A stretch of DNA of 36,532 nt from SG8-30 sp964406445 (GTDB lineage: Bacteria; Pseudomonadota; Gammaproteobacteria; Steroidobacterales; Steroidobacteraceae), in assembly GCA_964406445.1 (NCBI GenBank), contig CAYORU010000034.1, positions 1 to 36,532 on the forward strand, given 5' to 3'. This document shows, piece after piece, positions 24,341 to 33,082 of the stretch (its first letter is position 1; the number at the start of each line of letters is the position of its first letter). Under the pieces are notes generated by a model. It did not search any database and had not been told where the DNA came from. It worked only from the letters and a program-made list of their open reading frames with translations. The position numbers were made by a program, and so were the translations under genes.

Positions 24341-26869
24341 TCAGAAACGCGCCGTGACGCGCCCGTACCAGAATCCGCCGCTGAAGCCGAAGGGCGAAAA
24401 CTGTGGATAGACGATCCCGCTCGACTGCTGGCCCGGCCGGGCGTCCTTGTCAGGATACTCGTTGAGCACGTTGTCCGCGCCGACCGCCAGCGTCCAGGTG
24501 TCGTTCACGGCGTAGCGCAGCTCCACGTCGAGCAGCCATTCAGCGCCGAAGGTCTGGTCGAAGGACGACGCGGTCGGCGTCGCGTTCGCCACGGCATCGG
24601 TCCACTCGCCGTAGTAGCTCGCCCGCAGTACCGCGCCCCAGGGACCGCGGCTGTAGTCCAGGGAAAGGCTGCCGCGCAGGTCCGGGTTGAACTCCTTGAT
24701 CTCGATTTCACGCTCGCGATTGACGGCGCGGGCGTCCTTGACGTCGCTGATCTCGCTGCTCGTGTAGTTAACGCCGGCATTCAGCAACAGGCTCGACCCC
24801 TCGCCGAGGTCGAAGGCCTTGGACAGGATGACGTCCACGCCCTCCGTCTCAGAGTCGAAGAAGTTGCCGAAGAACCGCACGGTCTGGTAGTCGCCCGGAT
24901 CGATCCCCTGCGCGAGCATCGCCGCGCGATCGCCCGCCGTGATCGGGATCCTGGACGTGAGCGCAATGCGATTCTCGACCTCGATCCGGAAGAAATCGGC
25001 GGTCAGCATCCAGTCGCCGGGGAATCTGAACACGAGGCCCGCCGCGTAGTTGGAGGACTCTTCCTCGGTCAGCGGCTGCGCGCCGTAGAAACGCGAGATC
25101 GGGTCGTACGGCGGCCGGGTGGCCGTCAGCAGCAGGCCGCCCGTGACGAGGTCGATGTTGGTTGCGACGTCCGAGATGTTGCCTTGCCCCGGCGTCGGGG
25201 CCCGGAATCCCGTGTTCGCCGACGCGCGGATCGCCAGCCAGTCCGTGACCTCCAGCCGGCCGGAAACCTTCCAGTTGAAGGTATTGCCGAAGTCCGAGAA
25301 GTCCTCGAAGCGGGCCGCCGCGCCGAGCGTCAGGCGCTCCGTCACGTCGGCCTCGAGGTCCAGGTACGCCGCGGCATTGGACCGGGTCCAGGTGCCGGAG
25401 GACGCCGGCACGTAGCCCGGAAAGCCGCTCGAGCCGACGGCCAGGCCGATGAAGTTCCCCGTGTCCGGATCCTGTACGCGCGCGAAGGGCCCCGCGATCC
25501 AGGAGGCCTCGTCGCCGGGACGGATCTCGAACTCCTCTTGCCGCCACTCGGCGCCGAAGGCGACGTTGAGTGGCGACGCCAAGGCGGCGACCGGCAGCGC
25601 GAAGACGAAGTCCGCGTTGAAGTTGGTCTCGAGCTGCTGGATGGTGCCCGGCCGGAAGCTGGTCGGGGACTCGGGGCCGAGCGACGGGTTGACGGTGTTG
25701 CTGATCCGGTACTCGAGCTCGCTGCGACCACGGCTGCCGCTGAAGTCGAACTGCAGGCCGTTGCTCCACTCGCCGCGCGCTCCGAGCGTCAGGCTGGAGT
25801 CGACGATGCTGGTCCCGAACAGCGGCGTGAAGCCGCCTGGGAACCACTGGTTGAAATTGAAGCGCGGCCCACCCGGCTGATTGGTCAGCGGAACGCTGCG
25901 AAAGATGTCGGTGCGCGTCACCGGATTGCGATAGAAGAACTCCGTGTCGCCGGAGCTGTCGCCGTAATTGCCGAAGGCATAGGCCGTGACGCTGTCCGTC
26001 GCCTGCACTTCCGCGTTGAAGAATGCGCGGACCGCCTCGGCGGCGACGTTGCCCCAGCGCTGCGCCGGCACCGGAACCGCGTTGTTGCCGCCGTCGATCA
26101 ACCCCTGTGCGTCCGGGCGCTGGGTGCCGCGCGAGGTCGGATCCGAATCGACGTATTCGAAGCTGAAGTTGAAGAACCCGTCGGCGGTGAGCGGGAGCCC
26201 CACGTTCGCCTGCAGGCTCAGGTCGTCGCCGCCGCCGTCCATATAGCTGCCGAAGCGCGTCACGACCGTGCTGCCCTGCGAATCGCGCTTGAGGCGGAAG
26301 TTGATCACGCCTGCGATCGCGTCGGAGCCGTACTGCGCGGCAGCGCCGTCGCGCAGGACCTCGATCTGCTCGACGGCGATCGACGGGATCATGGCAAGGT
26401 CCGGGCCCTGCGCTCCGGCGGCGAGCGGCTGATTCGTGATCTGCACCAGCGCCGCGCGGTGCCGCCGCTTGCCGTTCACCAGCACCAGGGTCTGGTCCGG
26501 CGGCAGTCCACGCAGGCTGAACGGGCGGATGAAGGCCGACCCGTCCTGCGCCACGAACTTCTGGACGTTGAGCGAGGGCACCGCCGTGCGCAGCGCGTCG
26601 TTAAGGTTCGATGCGCCCTGCGACGACAGTGTTTCCGCACTGACGATGTCGATCGGTCGCATCGACTCCTCGGCCGACTGCCCCGCGCGGCGGGTCCCGG
26701 TCACGACGACTTCCTCCAGCCGCCCGATCGACTGTCCTCCCGCCAGCGACTGGGACTGCGCGGCTTCCTGGCCGAGCGCCGGGGCCGCTGCGGCCGCGCA
26801 GAACATGGCGATTGCGGCGCGCAGAGAATTCGTTCGCGGGATCCTGTTGTCGTTCGCAGCGATGTTCAT
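24341..26869 (-). CDS. TonB-dependent outer-membrane receptor (metal-RND-linked)
   Basis: The 842-residue protein carries a signal peptide ending APALGQ and receptor hallmarks. These are EEVVVTGTRRAGQS (TonB-box region), FSLRGLPPDQTLVLVNGKRRHRAALV, VEQIEVLRDGAAAQYGSDAIAGVINFRLKR, and a barrel ending WYGRVTARF with the terminal aromatic residue. I chose the ATG at 26869 (MNIAANDN) because GGGGAAAG lies just upstream; the frame extends 24 residues further without a ribosome-binding site. It is the first gene of a minus-strand run leading to a lipoprotein, channel, adaptor and heavy-metal pump. An import-type receptor in an export operon suggests either metal homeostasis around one metal or recycling of an exported ligand. 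The ligand is unknown. Confidence 0.92.
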   Translation of the reverse strand: MNIAANDNRIPRTNSLRAAIAMFCAAAAAPALGQEAAQSQSLAGGQSIGRLEEVVVTGTRRAGQSAEESMRPIDIVSAETLSSQGASNLNDALRTAVPSLNVQKFVAQDGSAFIRPFSLRGLPPDQTLVLVNGKRRHRAALVQITNQPLAAGAQGPDLAMIPSIAVEQIEVLRDGAAAQYGSDAIAGVINFRLKRDSQGSTVVTRFGSYMDGGGDDLSLQANVGLPLTADGFFNFSFEYVDSDPTSRGTQRPDAQGLIDGGNNAVPVPAQRWGNVAAEAVRAFFNAEVQATDSVTAYAFGNYGDSSGDTEFFYRNPVTRTDIFRSVPLTNQPGGPRFNFNQWFPGGFTPLFGTSIVDSSLTLGARGEWSNGLQFDFSGSRGRSELEYRISNTVNPSLGPESPTSFRPGTIQQLETNFNADFVFALPVAALASPLNVAFGAEWRQEEFEIRPGDEASWIAGPFARVQDPDTGNFIGLAVGSSGFPGYVPASSGTWTRSNAAAYLDLEADVTERLTLGAAARFEDFSDFGNTFNWKVSGRLEVTDWLAIRASANTGFRAPTPGQGNISDVATNIDLVTGGLLLTATRPPYDPISRFYGAQPLTEEESSNYAAGLVFRFPGDWMLTADFFRIEVENRIALTSRIPITAGDRAAMLAQGIDPGDYQTVRFFGNFFDSETEGVDVILSKAFDLGEGSSLLLNAGVNYTSSEISDVKDARAVNREREIEIKEFNPDLRGSLSLDYSRGPWGAVLRASYYGEWTDAVANATPTASSFDQTFGAEWLLDVELRYAVNDTWTLAVGADNVLNEYPDKDARPGQQSSGIVYPQFSPFGFSGGFWYGRVTARF

Positions 26870-27078
26870 GGCTTTCCCCTGTACAGCCATCTTGACTGCA
26901 CGGCGAATGTCGACGCGCCGTGCCGCGCCGTCAAATTCCAATGCGAGGGAAGGTCATGCGCAAACCTGATGGGACCGGCGGGTCATGCGGCTTGCGCATG
27001 AGGTGCCCACAGCAAAGCATTTCCCTGGAAGGTGGACCACGGTTAAGGTCGCACCAGACTGGACCGGGATACGCACCG
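26870..27078. promoter_or_regulatory. Divergent intergenic region with repeated TCATGCG elements
   Basis: This 209-base gap separates the receptor-RND cluster from the amino-acid ABC operon. It contains a 10-bp inverted repeat, TCATGCGCAA (26954-26963) and TTGCGCATGA (26992-27001), plus a third copy TCATGCG (26983-26989). The third copy forms a tight 7-bp palindrome with the right arm (TCATGCG-N5-CGCATGA). A TTGACG hexamer on the minus strand (plus 26929-26934) could be a -35 element for the receptor gene. No known regulator consensus is matched with confidence. Confidence 0.4.
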
Positions 27079-28092
27079 ATGTCGCGCAAGATCGCTGGCG
27101 CCCTGCTCATCGCCCTCCTGCAGCTGCTCGCTTCGGCCAAGGCCGCATCGACACTCGAGACGGTGCGAGCGAGGGGCCAGCTTGCCTGCGCAATTCACCC
27201 CGGCCAGACCGGCATGTCCTTCCTCGACGGGAAAGGCGAGTGGCGGGGTTTCTTCGTGGATTACTGCCGGGCGCTGGCCGCGGCGGTGATCGGCGATCCC
27301 CGGCGCGTCCGGTTCCTCGCGACCGCGTCCAACAAGCGCTTTGCGGTGCTCCAGACCGGCGAGGTCGACGTCCTGTCGCGCACGACGACCTGGACTTTCT
27401 CGCGCGACACGGGCCTCGGGCTCAATTTCACCGGGATCATGTACTACGATGGGCAGAGCTTCCTGGTGCGCCGGGACCTCGGGATTCGCCGGCCCGCCGA
27501 TCTCGCCGGCGGCACCATCTGCATCACCAAGGGCACCACCGGGGAACTCAACACCGCCGAGTACTTTGCCCGCGTGGGTCTGCCCTTCCGGCCACTCGTG
27601 TTCGAGAACGCGGAGGAAGCCCGCGTGGCGTTCTTCGCGCGCCGCTGCGACGCGATGACGACCGACGGACTGGCGCTGACGATAGTCCGCCTCACGGATG
27701 CCGAGCGTCCGGAGGACTACGAGGTGCTCCCGGAGTTCCTGTCCAAGGAACCCCTCGGCCCGGCGGTGCGGGGCGACGACGACCAGTGGTTCGACATCAA
27801 CAAGTGGCTCCTGAACGCGCTGATCGCCGCCGAGGAGTTCGGCGTGACCAAGGCCAACGCGCGGCGCCTGCGGGAAGGCTCGCCCAACCCCGAGGTGCGC
27901 CGGCTGCTCGGCGGGCTGCCGGGCGTCGGCGAGCCTCTCGGTCTCGACGACGACTGGGCGCTTCGGGCCATCGAGGCCGTCGGCAACTACGGGGAGCTGT
28001 TCCAGCGATACATCGCGCCGCTCGGCGTCGAGCGGGGCCTGAACCGGCTGGCGACCGACGGCGGCCTCATGTACGCGCTTCCGTTCCGCTGA
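27079..28092 (+). CDS. Amino-acid ABC transporter periplasmic binding protein (AapJ-like)
   Basis: The 337-residue protein captures its substrate in the periplasm and delivers it to the inner-membrane importer. A signal peptide ends near SAKA, followed by STLETVRARGQLACAIHPGQTGMSFLD, the usual first strand of the general L-amino-acid binding family. Later landmarks include VDVLSRTTTWTFSRDTGLGLNF, ICITKGTTGELN and RCDAMTTDGLAL. Length and wording match AapJ/BztA proteins (about 340 aa). The ATG at 27079 begins the signal peptide. It is 17 bases before the fused permease gene. The lyase gene in the same operon hints that a sulfur amino acid is among the substrates, but this family is generally broad in range. 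Confidence 0.9.
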   Translation: MSRKIAGALLIALLQLLASAKAASTLETVRARGQLACAIHPGQTGMSFLDGKGEWRGFFVDYCRALAAAVIGDPRRVRFLATASNKRFAVLQTGEVDVLSRTTTWTFSRDTGLGLNFTGIMYYDGQSFLVRRDLGIRRPADLAGGTICITKGTTGELNTAEYFARVGLPFRPLVFENAEEARVAFFARRCDAMTTDGLALTIVRLTDAERPEDYEVLPEFLSKEPLGPAVRGDDDQWFDINKWLLNALIAAEEFGVTKANARRLREGSPNPEVRRLLGGLPGVGEPLGLDDDWALRAIEAVGNYGELFQRYIAPLGVERGLNRLATDGGLMYALPFR

Positions 28093-28109
28093 ATGGCCGG
28101 GCAGCCGCG

Positions 28110-30284
28110 ATGAACGCCCGCATCCGCGCAATCCTGCTGCAGGCGCTGCTCGCGGCCGCGGTGGCCGTCGCCGGCGCTTGGCTGCTGCAGAACCTGTCCG
28201 AAAACCTCGCCAGCCGCAACATCTCGACCGGCTTCGGCTTCCTGTCGAGTCCCGCGGGATTCGCGATCGGCGAGTCGCACCTCAAATATGGCCCGGCCGA
28301 CTCCTTCGGCCTCGCCCTCGCGGTCGGGCTCATCAATACGCTGAAGGTCGCGGCGCTCGCGATTCTGCTGTCGACCATTCTCGGCTTCGCGCTCGGCCTT
28401 GCACGCCTGTCCATGCACCCGTTGGTGGCCGGCCTGTCCCGCGGCTACGTCGAGCTGGTGCGAAACGTTCCGCTGCTGCTGCAACTGCTGTTCCTGTACG
28501 CCGCGCTGCTCAACCTGCTGCCCGCTTACGATCCGTCGGCGGCCGCCGGCCGCTGGCTGGTCCTGACAAACCGCGGGCTGGCGATGCCGGCGCTGCACGG
28601 CGCGGCAGGCGCGATCGCCGGAATCGCGGCCGGAATCGCGCTGTGGTACGCGATGCGCCGTCGGGCCCGTGGTCCGCGCCTGCTGGCGGCTGCGGGCGTG
28701 GTCCTGGCGACCGGCTGGCTCGCGGGCGGGCCTCCCGGCATCGACCTGCCGGTCGCAGGTCGATTCAACGTCGAGGGAGGCTGGCAGCTGTCGGCGGAGC
28801 TGCTTACGCTGGTCCTCGGCCTGTCTCTCTATACGGCCGGATACCTCGCCGAGATCGTGCGGGGAGGACTTGCCTCCGTGCCGACCGGCCAGCGCGAGGC
28901 AGCGGCGGCTCTCGGGCTTTCGGAAGGGCGTACGACCTGGCACATCACCCTGCCCCAGGCGATGCGCGCCATCGTGCCGCCGATGACCAGCTGGCACCTG
29001 AACACCGTCAAGAACTCCTCGCTTGCGATCGCCGTCGGCTACCCGGATCTCGTCTCGGTCGTCGACACGATCATCAACCAGACCGGGCAGGCCGTCGAAG
29101 GCGTGCTCATCATCGTCGGCGCCTACCTGACGGTGAACCTCGCGATATCGGCCGCGCTCGCGGCTTACAACCGCCGGCTGGTCGGGCGCGGCATGGCCCC
29201 GGCGGGCCGGCTTCCGTCGCCCGCGCACGCGCTCGGTGGCCTGCGCAGCCTCCGCAGTCGGCTGCTCGCGTCGAGGGCCAGCGCGATCACGACTTTGCTG
29301 CTGGGCGTCGTCCTCGCCGCGGGGCTCTGGTTCGCCGTCGACTGGCTGTTCCTGTCCGCGGTCATTTCCGGCAGTGCTTCGGAGTGCCGGGCTGCGAGCG
29401 GCGCCTGCTGGCCGTTCATCGCCGACAATTGGCGTCGCATCCTCTTCGGCACCTACCCCCGAGGCGAGCATTGGCGCGGTGGCATGGTTATCGGCCTCTT
29501 CTGCCTCATGCTCGCGATGTCTTTCCGGCGCCGCCTCTGGGGTCCCGGCTTGGCGCTAGCGTGGGCCGGCGCGCTGGCGTCCATGTCGGCGCTGCTCGCC
29601 GGCGGGTTCGCCGGGCTCGTGCCAGTGCCGACGGACAAGTGGAGCGGCCTGCCGCTGACGCTGGTGCTCGCCGGCGCGGCAGTGCTGCTTGCGTTCCCGA
29701 TGGCCGTCGCGCTCGCGGTCGCGCGCAACTCGCGTCGATTCCCGCTCGCCTCGGGGCTTTCCACCGCGTTCATCGAGCTGACCCGTGGCATCCCGCTGCT
29801 CGGCGTGCTGTTCCTGGCCGCGGTGCTGTTTCCGCTGTTCATGCCGCCGGGAGTCGAACTGGACGGCGTAGTCCGGGTGCAGGTCGCCCTCGTGCTGTTC
29901 ACCGCGGCCTATATGGCGGAGGCGGTGCGCGGCGGGCTGCAATCGGTGCCGCGCGGACAGCGGGAGGCCGCCATTGCGCTCGGCCTCGGCCCGGCACAGG
30001 CGCTGCGGCACGTCGTGCTGCCACAGGCGCTGCGCATCAGCGTTCCGGGGCTCGCGAACACCGCGATCAGCGAGGTGAAGAACACCACGCTGGTGCTGAT
30101 CGTCGGCCTGTTCGACGTGCTGCAGACCACGAGGCTGGTATTGGTCAACGTCGAGTGGCGACCCTACTACATCGAGGCCTATTTGTTCACCGGCACGATC
30201 TTCTTCTGCATCTGCTATGCGATCTCGCAAATCAGTGCGCGGCTCGAGAGGACCCAGGACGATGGAAAGCTTGCCCCCAGATAG
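28110..30284 (+). CDS. Fused amino-acid ABC permease (AapQ-AapM fusion)
   Basis: The 724-residue inner-membrane protein contains two complete His/Glu/Gln/Arg/opine-type permeases in one chain. Residues 1 to about 358 resemble AapQ/BztB (LVRNVPLLLQLLFLYAALL; EAA loop QREAAAALGLSEG at 261-273). Residues from about 380 to 724 resemble AapM/BztC (SECRAASGACWPFIADNWRRILFG; ELTRGIPLLGVLF; EAA loop QREAAIALGLGPA at 617-629). The two halves join through a Pro/Arg/Ala linker (GRGMAPAGRLPSPAHALGG) with no stop codon. An internal ATG in the linker lacks a good ribosome-binding site. In related operons these are usually two genes. Both halves together would form one translocation channel with the binding protein and ATPase. 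Confidence 0.88.
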   Translation: MNARIRAILLQALLAAAVAVAGAWLLQNLSENLASRNISTGFGFLSSPAGFAIGESHLKYGPADSFGLALAVGLINTLKVAALAILLSTILGFALGLARLSMHPLVAGLSRGYVELVRNVPLLLQLLFLYAALLNLLPAYDPSAAAGRWLVLTNRGLAMPALHGAAGAIAGIAAGIALWYAMRRRARGPRLLAAAGVVLATGWLAGGPPGIDLPVAGRFNVEGGWQLSAELLTLVLGLSLYTAGYLAEIVRGGLASVPTGQREAAAALGLSEGRTTWHITLPQAMRAIVPPMTSWHLNTVKNSSLAIAVGYPDLVSVVDTIINQTGQAVEGVLIIVGAYLTVNLAISAALAAYNRRLVGRGMAPAGRLPSPAHALGGLRSLRSRLLASRASAITTLLLGVVLAAGLWFAVDWLFLSAVISGSASECRAASGACWPFIADNWRRILFGTYPRGEHWRGGMVIGLFCLMLAMSFRRRLWGPGLALAWAGALASMSALLAGGFAGLVPVPTDKWSGLPLTLVLAGAAVLLAFPMAVALAVARNSRRFPLASGLSTAFIELTRGIPLLGVLFLAAVLFPLFMPPGVELDGVVRVQVALVLFTAAYMAEAVRGGLQSVPRGQREAAIALGLGPAQALRHVVLPQALRISVPGLANTAISEVKNTTLVLIVGLFDVLQTTRLVLVNVEWRPYYIEAYLFTGTIFFCICYAISQISARLERTQDDGKLAPR

Positions 30285-31512
30285 CCAGAGGACGGCAGGG
30301 CGCCGCGCGCGCAGGCCGGGAAACGACGACGGCCGGCCGGTACCGGCGCCGCGCATCGCGACGCTCGCTGCCGGCGGTCCACATGCGCCAGCTTCCGGGC
30401 CTATCAACCCGCCGGTCGAGCGGGCCTCGACGATCCTCTACCGCTCCGTAGCGGATTACATGGAGCGTCACAGCGGCTTCTACGACGACGTCATTTACGG
30501 GCTGTACGGCACCGAGACGACCTTCGCGCTCGCGGAATCCGTCGCCGCCCTTGAGGGCGGGCACATGGCCGTCGTCACTTCCTCGGGCACCGCGGCGATC
30601 GCGCTAGGGCTCACCACCTTCGTGGCGAGCGGCGATCATCTATTGGTGGCTGATACGGTGTACGGCGCCACGCGGCGGTTCTGCGACGAGTCGCTGCGCA
30701 GGTTCGACGTCGAGGTCACCTATTTCGACCCACTTGTGGCCGGCGACATCACCGCACTGTTTCGCGCGAATACCCGCGCGGTCTATTTGGAGTCGCCGGG
30801 CTCGCAGACGTTCGAGGTGATCGACGTCCCCGCGATCGCGCGGGCCGCAAGGGAACGGGGCGTCGCCACGCTGATGGACAACACCTGGGCAACGCCCGTG
30901 TACTTCCGGCCGATCGAGCACGGCGTCGACGTCTCGATCGAATCCGCCACCAAGTACCTGTCGGGTCACTCGGACGTGATGCTCGGCACCCTGACTGCGG
31001 CGACAGAGGAGATCTACCGGAAACTCAAGGACACGGCGGGCCGGTGGGGCAATTGTGCCGGTCCGGACGAGTGCTATCTCGTGCACCGGGGCCTGCGCAC
31101 GCTCGACGTGCGCCTCGAGCGGCATCAGCGCAACGCGAGAATCCTGATCGAGTGGCTGCTCAAACAGCCGCAGGTGGAGCGCATCCTGTACCCGGCGCTC
31201 GAAACCGACCCCGGCCACGCCCTCTGGAAGCGGGATTTCCGCGGCGCCTCCGGCCTGTTCGGGCTGGTGCTCAAGGAAGGCCTCGAGGCCGCGGCGCCGC
31301 GACTCTTCGACCGGCTGCGACACTTCAGGATCGGGTCCAGCTGGGGCGGCTTCGAAAGCCTGCTGGTGCCGGCCTGGCCGCCGCCGCGACGCGTCCACCG
31401 GCAGCCTCCCGAAGCCCGCCGGCTGCTGCGCATCCATGCCGGCCTCGAGGACCCCCAGGACCTGTGCGACGACCTGCAGGAGGCCTTCGCGCGACTCGAG
31501 GGGCCGGCATGA
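30262..31512 (+). CDS. Cystathionine beta-lyase-like PLP enzyme in an ABC operon
   Basis: The 416-residue protein belongs to the Cys/Met-metabolism gamma family of PLP enzymes. Family marks are INPPVERASTILY, YGLYGTETTFALAESVAALEGG, TSSGTAAIALGL, DNTWATPVYFRPIEHGVDV and the Schiff-base lysine K231 in SATKYLSGHSDVM. The wording and the ending FRIGSSWGGFESL fit MetC-type cystathionine beta-lyases best, which cleave cystathionine or cystine to pyruvate, ammonia and a thiol. A 45-residue Arg/Pro-rich N-terminus is longer than usual. The ATG at 30262 overlaps the permease gene by 23 bases; the stop overlaps the ATPase start as ATGA. Close linkage suggests imported sulfur amino acids are its substrate. 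A related lyase activity cannot be excluded. Confidence 0.88.
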   Translation: MESLPPDSQRTAGRRARRPGNDDGRPVPAPRIATLAAGGPHAPASGPINPPVERASTILYRSVADYMERHSGFYDDVIYGLYGTETTFALAESVAALEGGHMAVVTSSGTAAIALGLTTFVASGDHLLVADTVYGATRRFCDESLRRFDVEVTYFDPLVAGDITALFRANTRAVYLESPGSQTFEVIDVPAIARAARERGVATLMDNTWATPVYFRPIEHGVDVSIESATKYLSGHSDVMLGTLTAATEEIYRKLKDTAGRWGNCAGPDECYLVHRGLRTLDVRLERHQRNARILIEWLLKQPQVERILYPALETDPGHALWKRDFRGASGLFGLVLKEGLEAAAPRLFDRLRHFRIGSSWGGFESLLVPAWPPPRRVHRQPPEARRLLRIHAGLEDPQDLCDDLQEAFARLEGPA

Positions 31513-32282
31513 GCGGCGCTACCGCGAAGGCGCCAGAGCCGGCCGCCGCGGTCGAATTCCGAGACGTGAGAAAGAACTACGGTGACTTCGAGGCGCTACG
31601 CGGTGTCACGCTCGACGTTCGCGAAGGCGAGTGCCTCGTGGTCTGCGGACCCTCGGGTTCCGGGAAGTCCACGCTGATCCGCTGCGTCAACCGTATCGAA
31701 ACGCACGACGATGGCGTGGTCCGGGTGCTTGGACTGGAAGTCAACGACGCGACGGCGATGCAGGTCCGCCGCAGAACCGGCATGGTGTTCCAGCAGTTCA
31801 ACCTGTTCCCGCACCTAACGGTGCTCGACAACTGCACCCTCGCGCCACGGCTGGTTCACGGCATGGCAGAAGAGGAGGCCCGAGAGGTGGCCAGACAGCA
31901 CCTTGCGCGCGTTCACATCGAGGACCAGGCGAACAAGTACCCCGGCCAGCTCTCCGGCGGGCAGCAGCAGCGTGCCGCGATTGCTCGCGCCCTGTGCACT
32001 TCGCCCCAGGTGCTCCTGTTCGACGAGCCGACGTCGGCCCTCGACCCCGAGATGGTCAAGGAGGTGCTCGACGTGCTGGTCGGCCTCGCGAAGGAAGGAC
32101 GTACGATGCTCTGCGTCACGCATGAAATGGACTTCGCCCGGCGCGTGGCCAATCGAGTGGCTTTCATGGACGCGGGCGAGGTAGTCGAGGTGGCGAGGCC
32201 CGAGAATTTCTTCGACCGCGCCAGCTCGGAGCGGGCCCGGCAGTTCCTGTCGCAACTGCAGCCGGCCGGCGCCGCCAGCTGA
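31509..32282 (+). CDS. Amino-acid ABC transporter ATPase (AapP/GlnQ-like)
   Basis: The 257-residue cytoplasmic ATPase powers the upstream importer. It shows Walker A GPSGSGKST (residues 47-55), the Q-loop FQQFNLFPHLTVLDN, signature LSGGQ (148-152), Walker B LLFDE (169-173) with D-loop SALDP, and the switch histidine in CVTHEMDFAR. The wording is that of polar amino-acid importers (AapP, GlnQ, HisP). Its ATG overlaps the stop codon of the lyase gene, so it completes a tightly packed operon: binding protein, fused permease, lyase, ATPase. An alanine-rich N-terminal tail of about 12 residues is not conserved in the family. Confidence 0.93.
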   Translation: MSGATAKAPEPAAAVEFRDVRKNYGDFEALRGVTLDVREGECLVVCGPSGSGKSTLIRCVNRIETHDDGVVRVLGLEVNDATAMQVRRRTGMVFQQFNLFPHLTVLDNCTLAPRLVHGMAEEEAREVARQHLARVHIEDQANKYPGQLSGGQQQRAAIARALCTSPQVLLFDEPTSALDPEMVKEVLDVLVGLAKEGRTMLCVTHEMDFARRVANRVAFMDAGEVVEVARPENFFDRASSERARQFLSQLQPAGAAS

Positions 32283-32332
32283 GCGTCGGCTCTTGCGGGC
32301 CCGGGCCTTGTCCGGCTGCGGCCCTTGGCAAG

Positions 32333-32911
32333 TCAGGCCATTCTGCCCGCAACCATGCTCCAGTTCACCAGCTTCCAGAACGCCTCTACGTACTTAGGCC
32401 GGGCGTTGCGGTAGTCGATGTAGTAGGCGTGCTCCCAGACGTCGCAGGTCAAGAGCGGACGGTCCTTGCCGGTGAGCGGCGTGTCGGCATTCGAGGTGGT
32501 CGTGATCGCGAGCGACCCGTCCGGCTTCTGCACGAGCCACGCCCAGCCTGACCCGAAGGCGCCGCCGGCCGCCTTGCCGAAGGCCTCGACGAACTGCGGG
32601 AATCCGCCGAACGAGGACTTGATCGCCTCGGCCAGCGGGCCGCGCGGCTCACCGCCGGCCTTGGGCGCCATGCCTTCCCAGTAGAAAGTGTGATTCCAGA
32701 CCTGCGCGGCGTTGTTGAAGACGGCCCCGGAGGACTTGCGGACGATGTCCTCGAGCGACGCCTTCTCGAACTCGGTGCCGGGGATCAGCTTGTTGAGCTT
32801 GTCGACGTAGGCCTGGTGGTGCTTGCCGTAGTGATAGTCGATGGTCTCGGCTGAAATGTGCGGGGCGAGCGCGTCGCGCGCGTACGGCAAAGCGGGCAGC
32901 TGGATGGCCAT
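32333..32911 (-). CDS. sodB: Superoxide dismutase, iron type (SodB)
   Basis: SodB converts superoxide to oxygen and hydrogen peroxide in the cytoplasm. The 192-residue protein has the family length and all four metal ligands: H27, H74 in WNHTFYW, D157 and H161 in DVWEHAYY. The start MAIQLPALPYARDALAPHISAETIDYHYGKHH is nearly that of E. coli SodB, and AAGGAFGSGWAWLV favours iron over manganese, though cambialistic enzymes occur. AGGAG lies about seven bases before the ATG at 32911. The gene is a single unit, convergent with the ABC operon (50 bases) and divergent from the M48 protease gene (171 bases, in which I see no clear operator). Confidence 0.96.
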   Translation of the reverse strand: MAIQLPALPYARDALAPHISAETIDYHYGKHHQAYVDKLNKLIPGTEFEKASLEDIVRKSSGAVFNNAAQVWNHTFYWEGMAPKAGGEPRGPLAEAIKSSFGGFPQFVEAFGKAAGGAFGSGWAWLVQKPDGSLAITTTSNADTPLTGKDRPLLTCDVWEHAYYIDYRNARPKYVEAFWKLVNWSMVAGRMA

Positions 32912-33082
32912 GTCGGTCTCCTGGATTCTTCTGGGGGCGGGACATGGGCAGGCAGAGACCTGCTCACCCTTTATCGGATCGCCCCAGGTGCCGTTTGTTC
33001 CGCGGTTCGGCCATCGTTGCGGACGCCCGCCACCTTGGGTCGCGGCGCTATACTCCGCGACGCAAGCGAAAGGAGCGTCGTG

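Noticed and set aside
24320..27001. An 893-residue plus-strand open frame opposite the second receptor
   Set aside because: It mirrors the receptor gene across its whole length, is Arg/Val/Ala-rich and lacks any motif.
26985..28109. Upstream in-frame extension of the fused permease
   Set aside because: It overlaps the binding-protein gene completely and encodes Arg-rich non-membrane sequence. The permease starts with its first helix at 28110.
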